DNA of 32,581 bases from an uncultured Bacteroidota bacterium. GTDB taxonomy: Bacteria > Bacteroidota > Bacteroidia > Flavobacteriales > Flavobacteriaceae. Where the stretch lies: assembly GCA_902517365.1 (NCBI GenBank), contig CABYCA010000005.1, positions 1 through 32,581 of the forward strand. The letters are read 5' to 3'. Both the position numbers and the translations under genes were made by a program. Position 1 is the stretch's first letter; each line of letters begins with the position of its first letter. Under the pieces are notes generated by a model. That model was not told where the DNA came from, did not search any database, and worked only from the letters and a program-made list of their open reading frames with translations. Of the stretch, positions 17,567-25,620 are shown in pieces.

Positions 17567-18580
17567 ATGAAGCATAGTATTATTTTTTTCTTCTTTTTAT
17601 TAATTCTTAATTGTAATACTAATACAACAAATGGATTTAAAATACAAATTGAATCTTCTAATACAAAGATTTTAATTAATGATGAAGTATCAATAAGTGT
17701 TAGCTCAACAGGTAAAAAAATTATTGATTCAGTCTCTTATTATCTAAATGGAGAAAAAGTAAAAAATAATATTAAATTAATTAATTATAAAGCCGGAGAG
17801 AATACTGCTTCAGTCGATATTTACTCAAATAATGAAATAATTTCTATTGAGAAAAGGTTTGATATTTACTCTAATACAAAACCCGAGTTAATGTCCTATG
17901 AAGTTGTAAATGAATATAAACATGATCCAAACGCTTATACTCAAGGACTAGAATTTTACAACAATCAACTGTATGAGAGTACTGGGTTAAATGGTAAATC
18001 AACTCTAAGAAGAATAGATTATAGAAGTGGTGAGGTACTAAAAATTATAACTCTTGATTATGAGTATTTTGCTGAAGGATTAACAGTTCTAAAGGATAAG
18101 ATTTATCAACTTACATGGAGGAATAATATTGGTTTTATTTATGACTTAGAGTTTAATAAAATTGGAGTATTTAATTATGAAAAAAGTAAAGAAGGTTGGG
18201 GTTTATGTAATGATGGAGAATTTATCTATAAGTCTGATGGAACAAGTAAAATATGGATTTTAGATCCTAAGACCCTTAAAGAGATAAGTTTTATTGACGT
18301 ATTAACTGATAAATCCAGAATTAAAAATATCAACGAATTAGAATTTATTGATGGGAAAATTTATGCTAATACCTATCAATTTAATCGAGATGTTGTGATA
18401 GTGATTAATCCATCTAATGGAGTAGTAGAGAGAGTAATAGACTTTACAGGTTTAAGAGATAAAGTAACACAGAATCCTAATTTAGATGTTATGAACGGGA
18501 TAGCCTTTATTAATCAAAAAATGTATGTAACAGGAAAAAACTGGGATAAACTTTTTGAGGTAAAGATTATCTCTAAGTAA
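17567..18580 (+). CDS. Glutaminyl-peptide cyclotransferase, exported
   Basis: This 337-aa protein matches the plant/bacterial beta-propeller glutaminyl cyclases (Gln_cyclotransferase family), which convert N-terminal Gln of peptides to pyroglutamate. An N-terminal signal ends in LILNC, a possible lipobox, although Asn before the Cys is unusual. A beta domain follows to about residue 105, then the propeller: [69 protein letters not shown] and [13 protein letters not shown]. It should act in the periplasm or on the cell surface. Its end overlaps the convergent glyA by 8 bases. Confidence 0.9.
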   Translation: MKHSIIFFFFLLILNCNTNTTNGFKIQIESSNTKILINDEVSISVSSTGKKIIDSVSYYLNGEKVKNNIKLINYKAGENTASVDIYSNNEIISIEKRFDIYSNTKPELMSYEVVNEYKHDPNAYTQGLEFYNNQLYESTGLNGKSTLRRIDYRSGEVLKIITLDYEYFAEGLTVLKDKIYQLTWRNNIGFIYDLEFNKIGVFNYEKSKEGWGLCNDGEFIYKSDGTSKIWILDPKTLKEISFIDVLTDKSRIKNINELEFIDGKIYANTYQFNRDVVIVINPSNGVVERVIDFTGLRDKVTQNPNLDVMNGIAFINQKMYVTGKNWDKLFEVKIISK

Positions 18581-19847
18581 TAGAAAATAATGGTCTATCT
18601 TTCATGTAAGATTCAACTTTTTTACCTATCTCAGCTAATATTGTAACGTCTTCACTATTTACTATTGAAGAATCTATGTATTCAGCAACAAAATCCATAT
18701 CTTTTTCAGTAAGGCCTCTAGTTGTAATTGCCGGTGTCCCAATTCTTATTCCGCTTGTTACGAAAGGTGACTTATCATCGAAAGGAACCATGTTTTTATT
18801 TACTGTAATATTTGATTCTCCAAGAACCCTTTCAGCATCTTTACCAGATATGTCTTTATTTCTTAAGTCAACTAACAAAAGATGATTATCTGTACCTCCT
18901 GATACTATATTATAACCAAGATCAGTTAAATTTTTAGATAGTTTAGAAGCGTTTAAAATTACTTGATTTATATATTTTTTAAATGGAGGATCTAGAGCTT
19001 CTCCAAAAGCAATAGCTTTTGCTGCAATTACATGCTCCAAAGGACCTCCTTGATTGCCAGGAAATATTGCTGAATCTAGAATAGAAGACATTCTCTTTAA
19101 ATTTCCATTTTTTAATTTAATACCAAATGGATTATCAAAATCTTTACCCATCATCATTATGCCTCCTCTTGGTCCCCTGAGTGTTTTATGTGTTGTGGAT
19201 GTAATCACATGACAATGAGGGACTGGATCACTAAGGAAGCCTTTGGCTATTAAACCTGAAGGATGGGCAATATCAGCGTGAAGAAATGCACCAACTTCAT
19301 CAGCAATTTCTCTAAATTTAGAAAAGTTAATATCTCGCGAGTATGCTGAAGCTCCTACAATTATTAGATTTGGTTTAACTTCTTTAGCTCTTTCAAGGAT
19401 TTTTTCATAATCAAAAATTCCATCATTGTTGACCCCATAAAAGCTTGAATTATATATTTTCCCAGAAAAATTAACATTTGAACCATGTGTTAAATGTCCA
19501 CCATGAGCTAAATCAAGACCGAGAATTTTGTCTCCAGGCTTCAAAAAAGCATCAAATACTGCCGTATTAGCTTGTGAACCTGAATGAGGCTGAACATTTG
19601 CATATTCAACGTTAAAGAGAGTCTTAAGACGATCAATAGCAATATTTTCAATTTTATCTACAACTTCACAACCACCATAGTATCGTTTACCAGGGTAACC
19701 TTCTGCATACTTATTAGTAAGAATTGATCCTGTTGCTTTCATTACATCATCACTCGTGAAGTTCTCAGATGCAATTAATTCTAATCCTCCAAGTTGTCTA
19801 TTTTTTTCTTCTTTAATAAGATTAAAGATTTGATTTTGATTGTTCAT
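18573..19847 (-). CDS. glyA: Serine hydroxymethyltransferase
   Basis: This 424-aa PLP enzyme interconverts serine and glycine while loading methylene onto tetrahydrofolate, the main one-carbon source for purC-type purine synthesis and for methylation. Visible motifs are [47 protein letters not shown], the PLP-lysine motif [16 protein letters not shown], and [19 protein letters not shown]. Length and motifs agree with full-length bacterial GlyA. Upstream lies the only gap in the window longer than 300 bases. Confidence 0.97.
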   Translation of the reverse strand: MNNQNQIFNLIKEEKNRQLGGLELIASENFTSDDVMKATGSILTNKYAEGYPGKRYYGGCEVVDKIENIAIDRLKTLFNVEYANVQPHSGSQANTAVFDAFLKPGDKILGLDLAHGGHLTHGSNVNFSGKIYNSSFYGVNNDGIFDYEKILERAKEVKPNLIIVGASAYSRDINFSKFREIADEVGAFLHADIAHPSGLIAKGFLSDPVPHCHVITSTTHKTLRGPRGGIMMMGKDFDNPFGIKLKNGNLKRMSSILDSAIFPGNQGGPLEHVIAAKAIAFGEALDPPFKKYINQVILNASKLSKNLTDLGYNIVSGGTDNHLLLVDLRNKDISGKDAERVLGESNITVNKNMVPFDDKSPFVTSGIRIGTPAITTRGLTEKDMDFVAEYIDSSIVNSEDVTILAEIGKKVESYMKDRPLFSIT

Positions 19848-20170
19848 AATTTTATAAAGTGCTAAATTAATAAAATAGGGACTTGAGTTTATTCGTTTCC
19901 TATTATATAAATCAACTAGTTATAAACAATTTTTATTGTCTAGAACGGTTCATTAGATCCATACTCATAGTATATAAATCATCTTTATTGAGGCAATATT
20001 CTTAGAATTAAATATGTCTTAAAATCAATTAATTCTTTTTCATGAAATTATTTTGGGATTTATAAAGTAAATATTTCAATTAAACAATCTAAATCTTTAG
20101 GACTAGCTATTCTTATTGATACCATTTTTTTAATGTATATTATTCATTCTCAAATTTGTAATTTTACATA
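19848..20170. other. 323-bp intergenic gap between glyA and smpB
   Basis: This is the longest non-coding stretch here. It must hold the promoters of the divergent glyA and smpB. I see no tRNA-like cloverleaf, no tmRNA 3' end and no riboswitch fold that I recognise. A CAAATTTG near 20150 is one mismatch from a TAnnTTTG box for smpB. The minus strand carries a short GNAT-like remnant, listed separately. Confidence 0.6.
20060..20125 (-). pseudogene. Possible remnant of a GNAT acetyltransferase gene
   Basis: On the minus strand an ATG at 20125 opens a 21-codon frame reading MVSIRIASPKDLDCLIEIF before a stop. This fits the first strand and helix of GNAT acetyltransferases (IRxAxxxDlxxLxelf). Beyond the stop the other frames give broken protein-like stretches down to about 19880 but no continuous domain. 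It reads as a decayed gene in the glyA-smpB gap, but the match is short and could be chance. Confidence 0.3.
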
Positions 20171-20629
20171 GTGAATAATTTAGTCAACATAAATAACAAA
20201 AAAGCTAAATATGATTATTCTTTATTGGATAAATATACATGTGGTATAGTTTTAACTGGTAATGAGATTAAATCAATAAGAAACTCCAAAGCATCATTGA
20301 ATAATTCCTATTGTGAGTTCAGTGGTGACGAACTCTTTGTTATCAATATGCATGTTGATGAATACAAAAACTCCAATGAAAGCAATTACAACCCTAAAAG
20401 GAGAAGAAAATTATTGTTAAATAAACAAGAATTAAAAAAAATACAAAAACATGTTAAGGATGTTGGGATTACTGTCGTTGCTACATCATTATTCATCAGT
20501 AAAAAAGGAATTGCAAAGCTTAATGTATCTGTTGCCAAAGGAAAAAGAGAGTTTGACAAAAGAAATGTAATAAAGGATAGGGAAAGTAAAATAAGCTTAA
20601 AGAGGATTAAGAAAAACTTTAATAACTAA
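20171..20629 (+). CDS. smpB: SsrA (tmRNA)-binding protein
   Basis: This 152-aa protein binds tmRNA and brings it to stalled ribosomes for trans-translation. The family features are all visible: NKKAKYDYSLLDKYTCGIVLTGNEIKSIR split by short variable positions, CEFSGDELFVINMHVDEY, RRKLLLNKQELKK, and a lysine-rich C-terminal tail (AKGKREFDKR then RIKKNFNN) that folds into the mRNA channel. The start is GTG at 20171. The ssrA gene is not in the window. The 3' end overlaps convergent pcm by 4 bases. Confidence 0.95.
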   Translation: MNNLVNINNKKAKYDYSLLDKYTCGIVLTGNEIKSIRNSKASLNNSYCEFSGDELFVINMHVDEYKNSNESNYNPKRRRKLLLNKQELKKIQKHVKDVGITVVATSLFISKKGIAKLNVSVAKGKREFDKRNVIKDRESKISLKRIKKNFNN

Positions 20630-21267
20630 TCCTTTTTGTCTAACATTGGGACAAACTTAAAATCACCAAAAGTTTCTTTTTTAAAATTATTTACACTAAT
20701 TCTAGTAATTTTGGTCATAACCTGAATCTCTTTTCCAATTGGAACTACCATTCTACCACCTATCTTTAATTGCTTTAATAATTTTTCAGGAACATAAGGT
20801 GAACCAGCTGTTACTAATATTCCATCAAAAGGAGAGTCATCTATTAAGCCCTCATAACCATCACCATATTTAAATTTAATTGGATTTATATTTAATTTTT
20901 TGAAAAGTTTTGAGGTTGATCTAAACAGATTATGGTTTCTTTCAATTGTATAAATATCTGTTTTTAAAAAATCAAGAATGGAGGTTTGATATCCAGATCC
21001 AGTTCCAATTTCTAGGATTTTTTCTCGAGGTTGAGGATTTAATAGTTGAGTTTGAAAGGCTACAGTGTATGGTTGTGAAATAGTCTGATTTGAATCAATT
21101 GGTAGAGCCTTGTCCATATATGCTTGTTCAGAGAGTCCAGGATCAATAAATAAATGGCGAGGAACAGTTTCAATTGAAATAATTATTTGATTATTAAAAA
21201 TCCCTTTTTTCTTAAGCTCTGAAGATAGTATCCTCCTTCTACCTTTAAATTTAAAGTTATCTTCCAC
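20626..21267 (-). CDS. pcm: Protein-L-isoaspartate O-methyltransferase
   Basis: This SAM-dependent methyltransferase repairs isoaspartyl residues in aged proteins. Motifs are VPRHLFIDP, AYMDKALPID, QTISQPYTVA, the SAM-binding LEIGTGSGYQT, YTIERN, YGDGYEGL and FDGILVTAGSPYVP. I place the start at GTG 21267, giving 213 aa and an N-terminus EDNFKFKGRRR like other Pcm proteins. An upstream in-frame ATG at 21303 would add a hydrophobic dozen residues unlike the family and leave only 22 bases to the divergent gene. Confidence 0.9.
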   Translation of the reverse strand: MEDNFKFKGRRRILSSELKKKGIFNNQIIISIETVPRHLFIDPGLSEQAYMDKALPIDSNQTISQPYTVAFQTQLLNPQPREKILEIGTGSGYQTSILDFLKTDIYTIERNHNLFRSTSKLFKKLNINPIKFKYGDGYEGLIDDSPFDGILVTAGSPYVPEKLLKQLKIGGRMVVPIGKEIQVMTKITRISVNNFKKETFGDFKFVPMLDKKD

Positions 21268-21325
21268 AATCACTAATATTAAATTAATAGTCGAAAATTC
21301 CAAAAGAAGATTGTATTTTTAGCAA

Positions 21326-22282
21326 ATGATTAAGGTTGGTGTAATTGGAGCTGGACATCTAGGAAAGATCCATTTAAGCATATTAAACAACTCAGATTTT
21401 GAACTTGTAGGGTTTCATGATACAGATGTTCCTAATTCTGAAAAATTATCTCGAGAAAAAGGTTATACTTTTTTTAAAAATTTTGACTCCCTCATTAATA
21501 AAATAGATGCAGTTGTAATAGTCTCACCTACTACAACGCATTTTGAAATAGCAGAAAAATGTATAAATAAAAGCAAGCATATATTTGTTGAGAAACCATT
21601 AACCACAAACTCAAAAGAAGCAGGGATTATCGAGAAACTTGCTATGAAAGAGGGTATAGTTGGTCAAGTTGGTTTTGTTGAAAGGTATAACCAAGCATTT
21701 ATATCCTGTAAAAAATTTATAAAAAACCCTAAATTTATTGAATCCCATAGACTATCTGACTTTAACCCAAGGGGGACGGATGTATCAGTCATAATGGACC
21801 TTATGATTCATGATATAGATATAATTTTAAATATCAATAATTCAAAAGTCACGAAAATAGATGCATCTGGAGTATGTATTATTAGTTCAACACCAGACAT
21901 TGCAAATGCAAGAATTGAATTTGAAGATGGTTGTATTGCAAACCTAACATCAAGCAGAATCTCTCTTAAGAAAATGAGAAAAACTAGAATCTTTCAGGAG
22001 GACGCTTATATTTCAATAAATTTTTTAGAAAAAGAATTTCAGATTGTCAAAATTAAAGACAAAGATAAAACTGATTCAGATAGTTCATTAATTATTAAAA
22101 ATAATTTAGGTGAGGAAAAAGTTATTTTCTTTGAAAATCCTGAAGTACAAAATATAAATTCCATAGAAGCTGAATTAAAAGATTTTTATTATTCTATCAA
22201 ATCTAGAACTGATTCAAAAGTAAGTTTATCAGATGGTTTTCAAGCTCTTAAGATAGCTGAGGAGATAATGTGTCAATTATGA
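21326..22282 (+). CDS. Gfo/Idh/MocA-family oxidoreductase
   Basis: This 318-aa NAD(P)-dependent sugar-type dehydrogenase has a Rossmann domain (VGVIGAGHLGKIHL at the N-terminus), AVVIVSPTTTHF, and EKPLTTN with the conserved Lys. The C-terminal substrate domain carries DLMIHDIDIIL, where His is the usual catalytic residue. The substrate is unknown. It heads a tight operon: its stop overlaps the yggS ATG (ATGA), then come the exonuclease and the channel fragment. Confidence 0.87.
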   Translation: MIKVGVIGAGHLGKIHLSILNNSDFELVGFHDTDVPNSEKLSREKGYTFFKNFDSLINKIDAVVIVSPTTTHFEIAEKCINKSKHIFVEKPLTTNSKEAGIIEKLAMKEGIVGQVGFVERYNQAFISCKKFIKNPKFIESHRLSDFNPRGTDVSVIMDLMIHDIDIILNINNSKVTKIDASGVCIISSTPDIANARIEFEDGCIANLTSSRISLKKMRKTRIFQEDAYISINFLEKEFQIVKIKDKDKTDSDSSLIIKNNLGEEKVIFFENPEVQNINSIEAELKDFYYSIKSRTDSKVSLSDGFQALKIAEEIMCQL

Positions 22283-22929
22283 GTATAGAAAAGCAAATTT
22301 CAATTATTAAAAATAAAATAAAAGATAAAGCAGATTTAGTAGCTGTGTCAAAGACTAGAGGTGTTGAAGAAATCCAAGAAGCATACAATTTTGGTCAATT
22401 AAAATTTGGAGAAAATAGAGTACAAGAAATTGTTTATAAGCAAAGTAAATTACCGAATAATATTGAGTGGCACATGATTGGGCATCTTCAAAAAAATAAG
22501 GTAAAATATATAGCTAAGTTCATAAACTTAATTCATTCAGTTGATAGAATATCACTAGCAAAAGAAATTGATAAAAATGCAAAAAAAGAGAATAGAAAAA
22601 TTGATTGCTTAATCCAACTGAAGATCTCAAAAGAAGAATCAAAATTTGGACTTCAAATAGAAGATTTTAAAAACTTTTATGAGAGTTTAAAAGACTATAA
22701 AAACCTTAATATCATTGGATTAATGGGAATGGCTTCATTCACTAATGATGATAAATTAATTGATAAAGAATTTCAAAGAATCAAAACAATTTATGATGAT
22801 ATGGTTTTAATTGATTCAAGATTTAAAGTTTTATCAATTGGAATGAGTGATGATTATGAAATTGCATTAAAGAATGGCTCCAATATGATTCGAGTTGGAA
22901 GCAAAATCTTTGGTAAAAGAAATTATTGA
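22279..22929 (+). CDS. YggS-family pyridoxal-phosphate homeostasis protein
   Basis: This 216-aa single-domain PLP-binding TIM-barrel protein is of the YggS/PROSC type, thought to keep free PLP in balance. The PLP lysine lies in DLVAVSKTRGVEEI; NFGQLKFGENRVQE, EWHMIGHLQKNKVK, CLIQLKISKEESKFG, LMGMASF, LSIGMSDDYEIAL and IRVGSKIFG follow. I take the ATG at 22279, which overlaps the upstream stop as ATGA, over a GTG 9 bases earlier. Its TGA overlaps the ATG of the exonuclease gene by one base. Confidence 0.93.
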   Translation: MSIEKQISIIKNKIKDKADLVAVSKTRGVEEIQEAYNFGQLKFGENRVQEIVYKQSKLPNNIEWHMIGHLQKNKVKYIAKFINLIHSVDRISLAKEIDKNAKKENRKIDCLIQLKISKEESKFGLQIEDFKNFYESLKDYKNLNIIGLMGMASFTNDDKLIDKEFQRIKTIYDDMVLIDSRFKVLSIGMSDDYEIALKNGSNMIRVGSKIFGKRNY

Positions 22930-24056
22930 TGTATACAATTGTTGATTTAGAAACTACAGGGGGTAAGTTTAATGAGGAATCTATTATAGAGGTTGCAGCA
23001 TATAGATTCGATGGTGTGACAATAACAGATCAGTTTATTAGTCTAGTTAATCCACAAAAGGATATCCACCCATATGTTGAAAAACTTACTGGGATAACTT
23101 CAAAAATGGTGAAAACTGCACCAAAGTTTCATGAGGTAGCCAAAAGAATTATTGAGATTACCTCAAATTCAATTCTTGTTGCACATAATGCACAATTTGA
23201 TTACAGAATTCTACAGTTAGAATTTAAAAGACTAGGTTTTGAATTTTCAATGAAATCTTTATGTACTGTTATATTATCTCAAGAATTACTTCCAGAACAA
23301 GAATCTTTTAAGCTTGGAAGGTTATCTAGGAGTCTTGGTATCCCTTTGAAAGATAGACATAGAGCTAGTGGAGATGCATTAGCAACAGTTGAACTTCTAA
23401 AAATATTAATTGAAAAAGATGTTAATCAAAATATTATTAAAAACAGCATAGTCGAGTTTCCAGGTGAAAGTATTAGTTCTGTGTTCAGAAAAACAATCGA
23501 AACACTGGAAGATACGATTGGGGTGTTTTATATTTACGATAAGAATAGAAAATTGATTTATATTGATTATAGTAAGAATATAAAAAATAAGGTTATAAAG
23601 CTTTTTACAAGTAAAAAGTTTATACCTAAATATGTTCAAAATAATTTTAAGTCAATAAAGGTTCATAAAACAGGTAGTGTTGATATTGCGATTTTAAAGG
23701 CAATACAAGAAATTAAATCTTTAAAACCTAAGATAAATAATAATATAGATCCGAAGTTGTTCTATAAAATTAGTACTCCAAAGATTATTAATGATAAAAA
23801 AAACTTCATAATTACTTTCTCCGGAAAAAATGATGATGAGAAGAGTTTCATACTATTTAAAGAAGAGAAAGTAATTGGGTATGGGTATTTTGACCTTTTC
23901 AATAATATAAATTCTGAAAAAAAATTAAATTCAAGGATTGCAAAAGTAGACGAATGTAAAAAAATTAAAAACTATGCATATAGAGTAATTTCTGAAAAGA
24001 GATATAAAAAACTACTAACTTTGGATAAAATATATAAATTTTCAAGTATTGAATAA
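22929..24056 (+). CDS. DnaQ-like 3'-5' exonuclease fused to a degenerate GIY-YIG domain
   Basis: The 375-aa protein starts with a DEDDh exonuclease domain (1-165) with all five catalytic residues visible: Asp6 and Glu8 in DLETTG, Asp91 in HNAQFD, His144 and Asp149 in HRASGD. Residues 195-270 align with the UvrC-like GIY-YIG domain that follows in related proteins, but key positions have changed: YIG is YID (Gly to Asp213), the catalytic Arg is Lys221, and the metal-binding Glu is Ala258. The C-terminal part looks about 80 residues shorter than homologues I remember (~455 aa). The role of this fusion is unclear; repair or processing of nucleic acid ends is plausible. The ATG at 22929 overlaps the yggS stop; an 8-base overlap leads into the channel gene. 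Confidence 0.85.
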   Translation: MYTIVDLETTGGKFNEESIIEVAAYRFDGVTITDQFISLVNPQKDIHPYVEKLTGITSKMVKTAPKFHEVAKRIIEITSNSILVAHNAQFDYRILQLEFKRLGFEFSMKSLCTVILSQELLPEQESFKLGRLSRSLGIPLKDRHRASGDALATVELLKILIEKDVNQNIIKNSIVEFPGESISSVFRKTIETLEDTIGVFYIYDKNRKLIYIDYSKNIKNKVIKLFTSKKFIPKYVQNNFKSIKVHKTGSVDIAILKAIQEIKSLKPKINNNIDPKLFYKISTPKIINDKKNFIITFSGKNDDEKSFILFKEEKVIGYGYFDLFNNINSEKKLNSRIAKVDECKKIKNYAYRVISEKRYKKLLTLDKIYKFSSIE

Positions 24057-24351
24057 AACTCGTCAGAAAATACATGATATTATTTATGAAGCGGATACTC
24101 CTTCTGGTAAGGCATTTGATATCCTACTAATTATAGTAATTATTGTTAGTGTAGTACTTGTTGCCCTTGAAACCGTTGGATGGATTAATGAAAAATATTA
24201 TAGTATTTTAAATATTGCTGAATGGACTATAACTATATTATTTACAATTGAATACATTTTAAGAGTTATATCAATTCATCATCCAAAAGACTATATATTT
24301 AGTTTTTATGGCGTAATTGATTTACTTGCAACTATTCCTAATTACATATAA
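24049..24351 (+). pseudogene. Voltage-gated ion channel, N-terminal fragment (S1-S3 only)
   Basis: These 100 codons (TTG start inside the end of the exonuclease gene) encode the start of a Kv/NaChBac-type ion transporter: IIYEADTPSGK, then S1 (ILLIIVIIVSVVLVAL), S2 (WTITILFTIEYILRV) and S3 (FYGVIDLLATIPNYI). The frame then stops, just before the S4 voltage sensor. There is no S4 and no pore, so it cannot form a channel. The missing half, beginning within about three residues of where this ends, lies at the right end of the window on the opposite strand. I read this as half of a gene split by an inversion or a chimeric join. An independent truncated copy is the alternative. Confidence 0.85.
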
Positions 24352-24357
24352 TATTAT
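24348..24357. repeat. 10-bp perfect palindrome at the channel/oxoamine-synthase junction
   Basis: ATAATATTAT is a perfect palindrome covering the stop of the truncated channel frame and the first bases of the next gene's ATG. Palindromes can promote template switching, but short AT palindromes are frequent in a genome this AT-rich. Confidence 0.5.
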
Positions 24358-25606
24358 GCAAGATTTATTTGATAAAATATATAAGAACAAAGGTCCATTG
24401 GGAAAATGGGCTTCAATAGCTGAAGGATATTTTGCTTTCCCAAAATTAGAAGGTCCTATCTCAAATAGAATGAAATTCAATGGTAAAGAAGTAATAACCT
24501 GGAGTGTAAATGACTATTTAGGACTTGCAAATCATCCAGAAGTAAGAAAAGTTGATGCCAAAGCTGCAAAGGAATATGGAAGTGCATATCCAATGGGTGC
24601 AAGATTGATGTCAGGTCATACTATTTTTCATGAAAAGTTAGAATCTGAACTAGCAAAATTTACCTCTAAAGAATCTGCATATCTTTTGAATTTTGGTTAT
24701 CAAGGAATACTTTCAACAATTGATTCTTTAGTATCTAAAAATGATATTATAGTTTATGATATTGATGCTCATGCCTGCATTGTTGACGGAGTTAGGTTAC
24801 ATTTAGGTAAAAGATTTACCTATCAACATAACGATATGAAAAGCCTTGAAAAAAATCTTGAACGAGCAACAAAAATGGCTGAACAAACAGGAGGGGGCGT
24901 ATTAGTTATTTCTGAGGGAGTTTTTGGGATGAGGGGTGAACAAGGAAAACTTAAGGAAATAGTTGAATTAAAGAAAAAATTCAACTTTAGACTACTAGTC
25001 GACGATGCTCATGGTTTTGGTACACTTGGAAAGACTGGTGCAGGAGCTGGGGAAGAACAAGGTGTACAAGATCAAATTGATATATATTTTGCAACTTTTG
25101 CTAAGTCTATGGCATCAACTGGAGCTTTTATTTCTGGAGACAAAGAGATAATTGGGTTTCTTCGATATAATATGAGGTCACAAATGTTTGCAAAATCTTT
25201 ACAAATCCAATTAGTTATCGGGGCTTTAAAACGTCTTGAACTTCTTCAAACCAAACCTGAATTAAAAGATAAATTGTGGGAAAATGTAAATATGCTTCAG
25301 AATGGTTTGAAAAAGAGGGGCTTTGATATAGGATCAACTCAAAGTTGTGTAACACCTGTTTATTTAGAGGGTAGCGTTCCTGAAGCTATGGCTTTAGTAA
25401 GAGATTTAAGAGAAAATTATCAAATCTTCTGTTCTATTGTTGTTTATCCAGTAATTCCTAAAGGTCTAATTCTACTAAGACTGATTCCAACTTCATCTCA
25501 TAATGAGGATGATATTATTGAAACACTTGATGCTTTTGCATCAATAAGGGAAAAATTAGAAAACGGAGCCTATAAAATTGCCTCTAAAGAGCTAGCAAAA
25601 GGTTAA
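24356..25606 (+). CDS. Alpha-oxoamine synthase family PLP enzyme (KBL/SPT/BioF-like)
   Basis: This 416-aa fold-type I aminotransferase condenses an amino acid with an acyl-CoA and releases CO2. Motifs are ITWSVNDYLGLANHPEV, YPMGARLMSGHT, ISEGVFGMRGEQG, LLVDDAHGFGTLG and the PLP-lysine region FATFAKSMASTGAF. Very similar proteins are widespread in Flavobacteriia; candidates are 2-amino-3-ketobutyrate CoA ligase, serine palmitoyltransferase or a sulfonolipid enzyme, and the sequence alone does not decide. The ATG is only 4 bases after the broken channel frame, so no promoter of its own remains. That is odd for a conserved single gene and fits a rearranged junction. It converges on dnaN with 1 base between. 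Confidence 0.9.
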   Translation: MQDLFDKIYKNKGPLGKWASIAEGYFAFPKLEGPISNRMKFNGKEVITWSVNDYLGLANHPEVRKVDAKAAKEYGSAYPMGARLMSGHTIFHEKLESELAKFTSKESAYLLNFGYQGILSTIDSLVSKNDIIVYDIDAHACIVDGVRLHLGKRFTYQHNDMKSLEKNLERATKMAEQTGGGVLVISEGVFGMRGEQGKLKEIVELKKKFNFRLLVDDAHGFGTLGKTGAGAGEEQGVQDQIDIYFATFAKSMASTGAFISGDKEIIGFLRYNMRSQMFAKSLQIQLVIGALKRLELLQTKPELKDKLWENVNMLQNGLKKRGFDIGSTQSCVTPVYLEGSVPEAMALVRDLRENYQIFCSIVVYPVIPKGLILLRLIPTSSHNEDDIIETLDAFASIREKLENGAYKIASKELAKG

Positions 25607-25620
25607 ATTAGTCATTTAAC
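25602..25620. terminator. Hairpin across convergent stop codons
   Basis: GTTAAAT (25602-25608) and ATTTAAC (25614-25620) form a perfect 7-bp stem with loop TAGTC, covering the stop codons of the oxoamine synthase and dnaN genes. It is AT-rich with no clear U-tract, so it is a weak terminator candidate. Confidence 0.35.

Noticed and set aside
19848..20170. tmRNA or another RNA gene beside smpB
   Set aside because: No tRNA-like 3' end (GTTCRAnYC arm, CCA-type end) or tag-peptide reading frame could be found, and the stretch is poor in G and C even for this genome.
24317..24355. Longer start for the oxoamine synthase inside the channel fragment
   Set aside because: The extra 13 residues are an out-of-frame reading of channel codons; the family begins at MQDLFDKIY.
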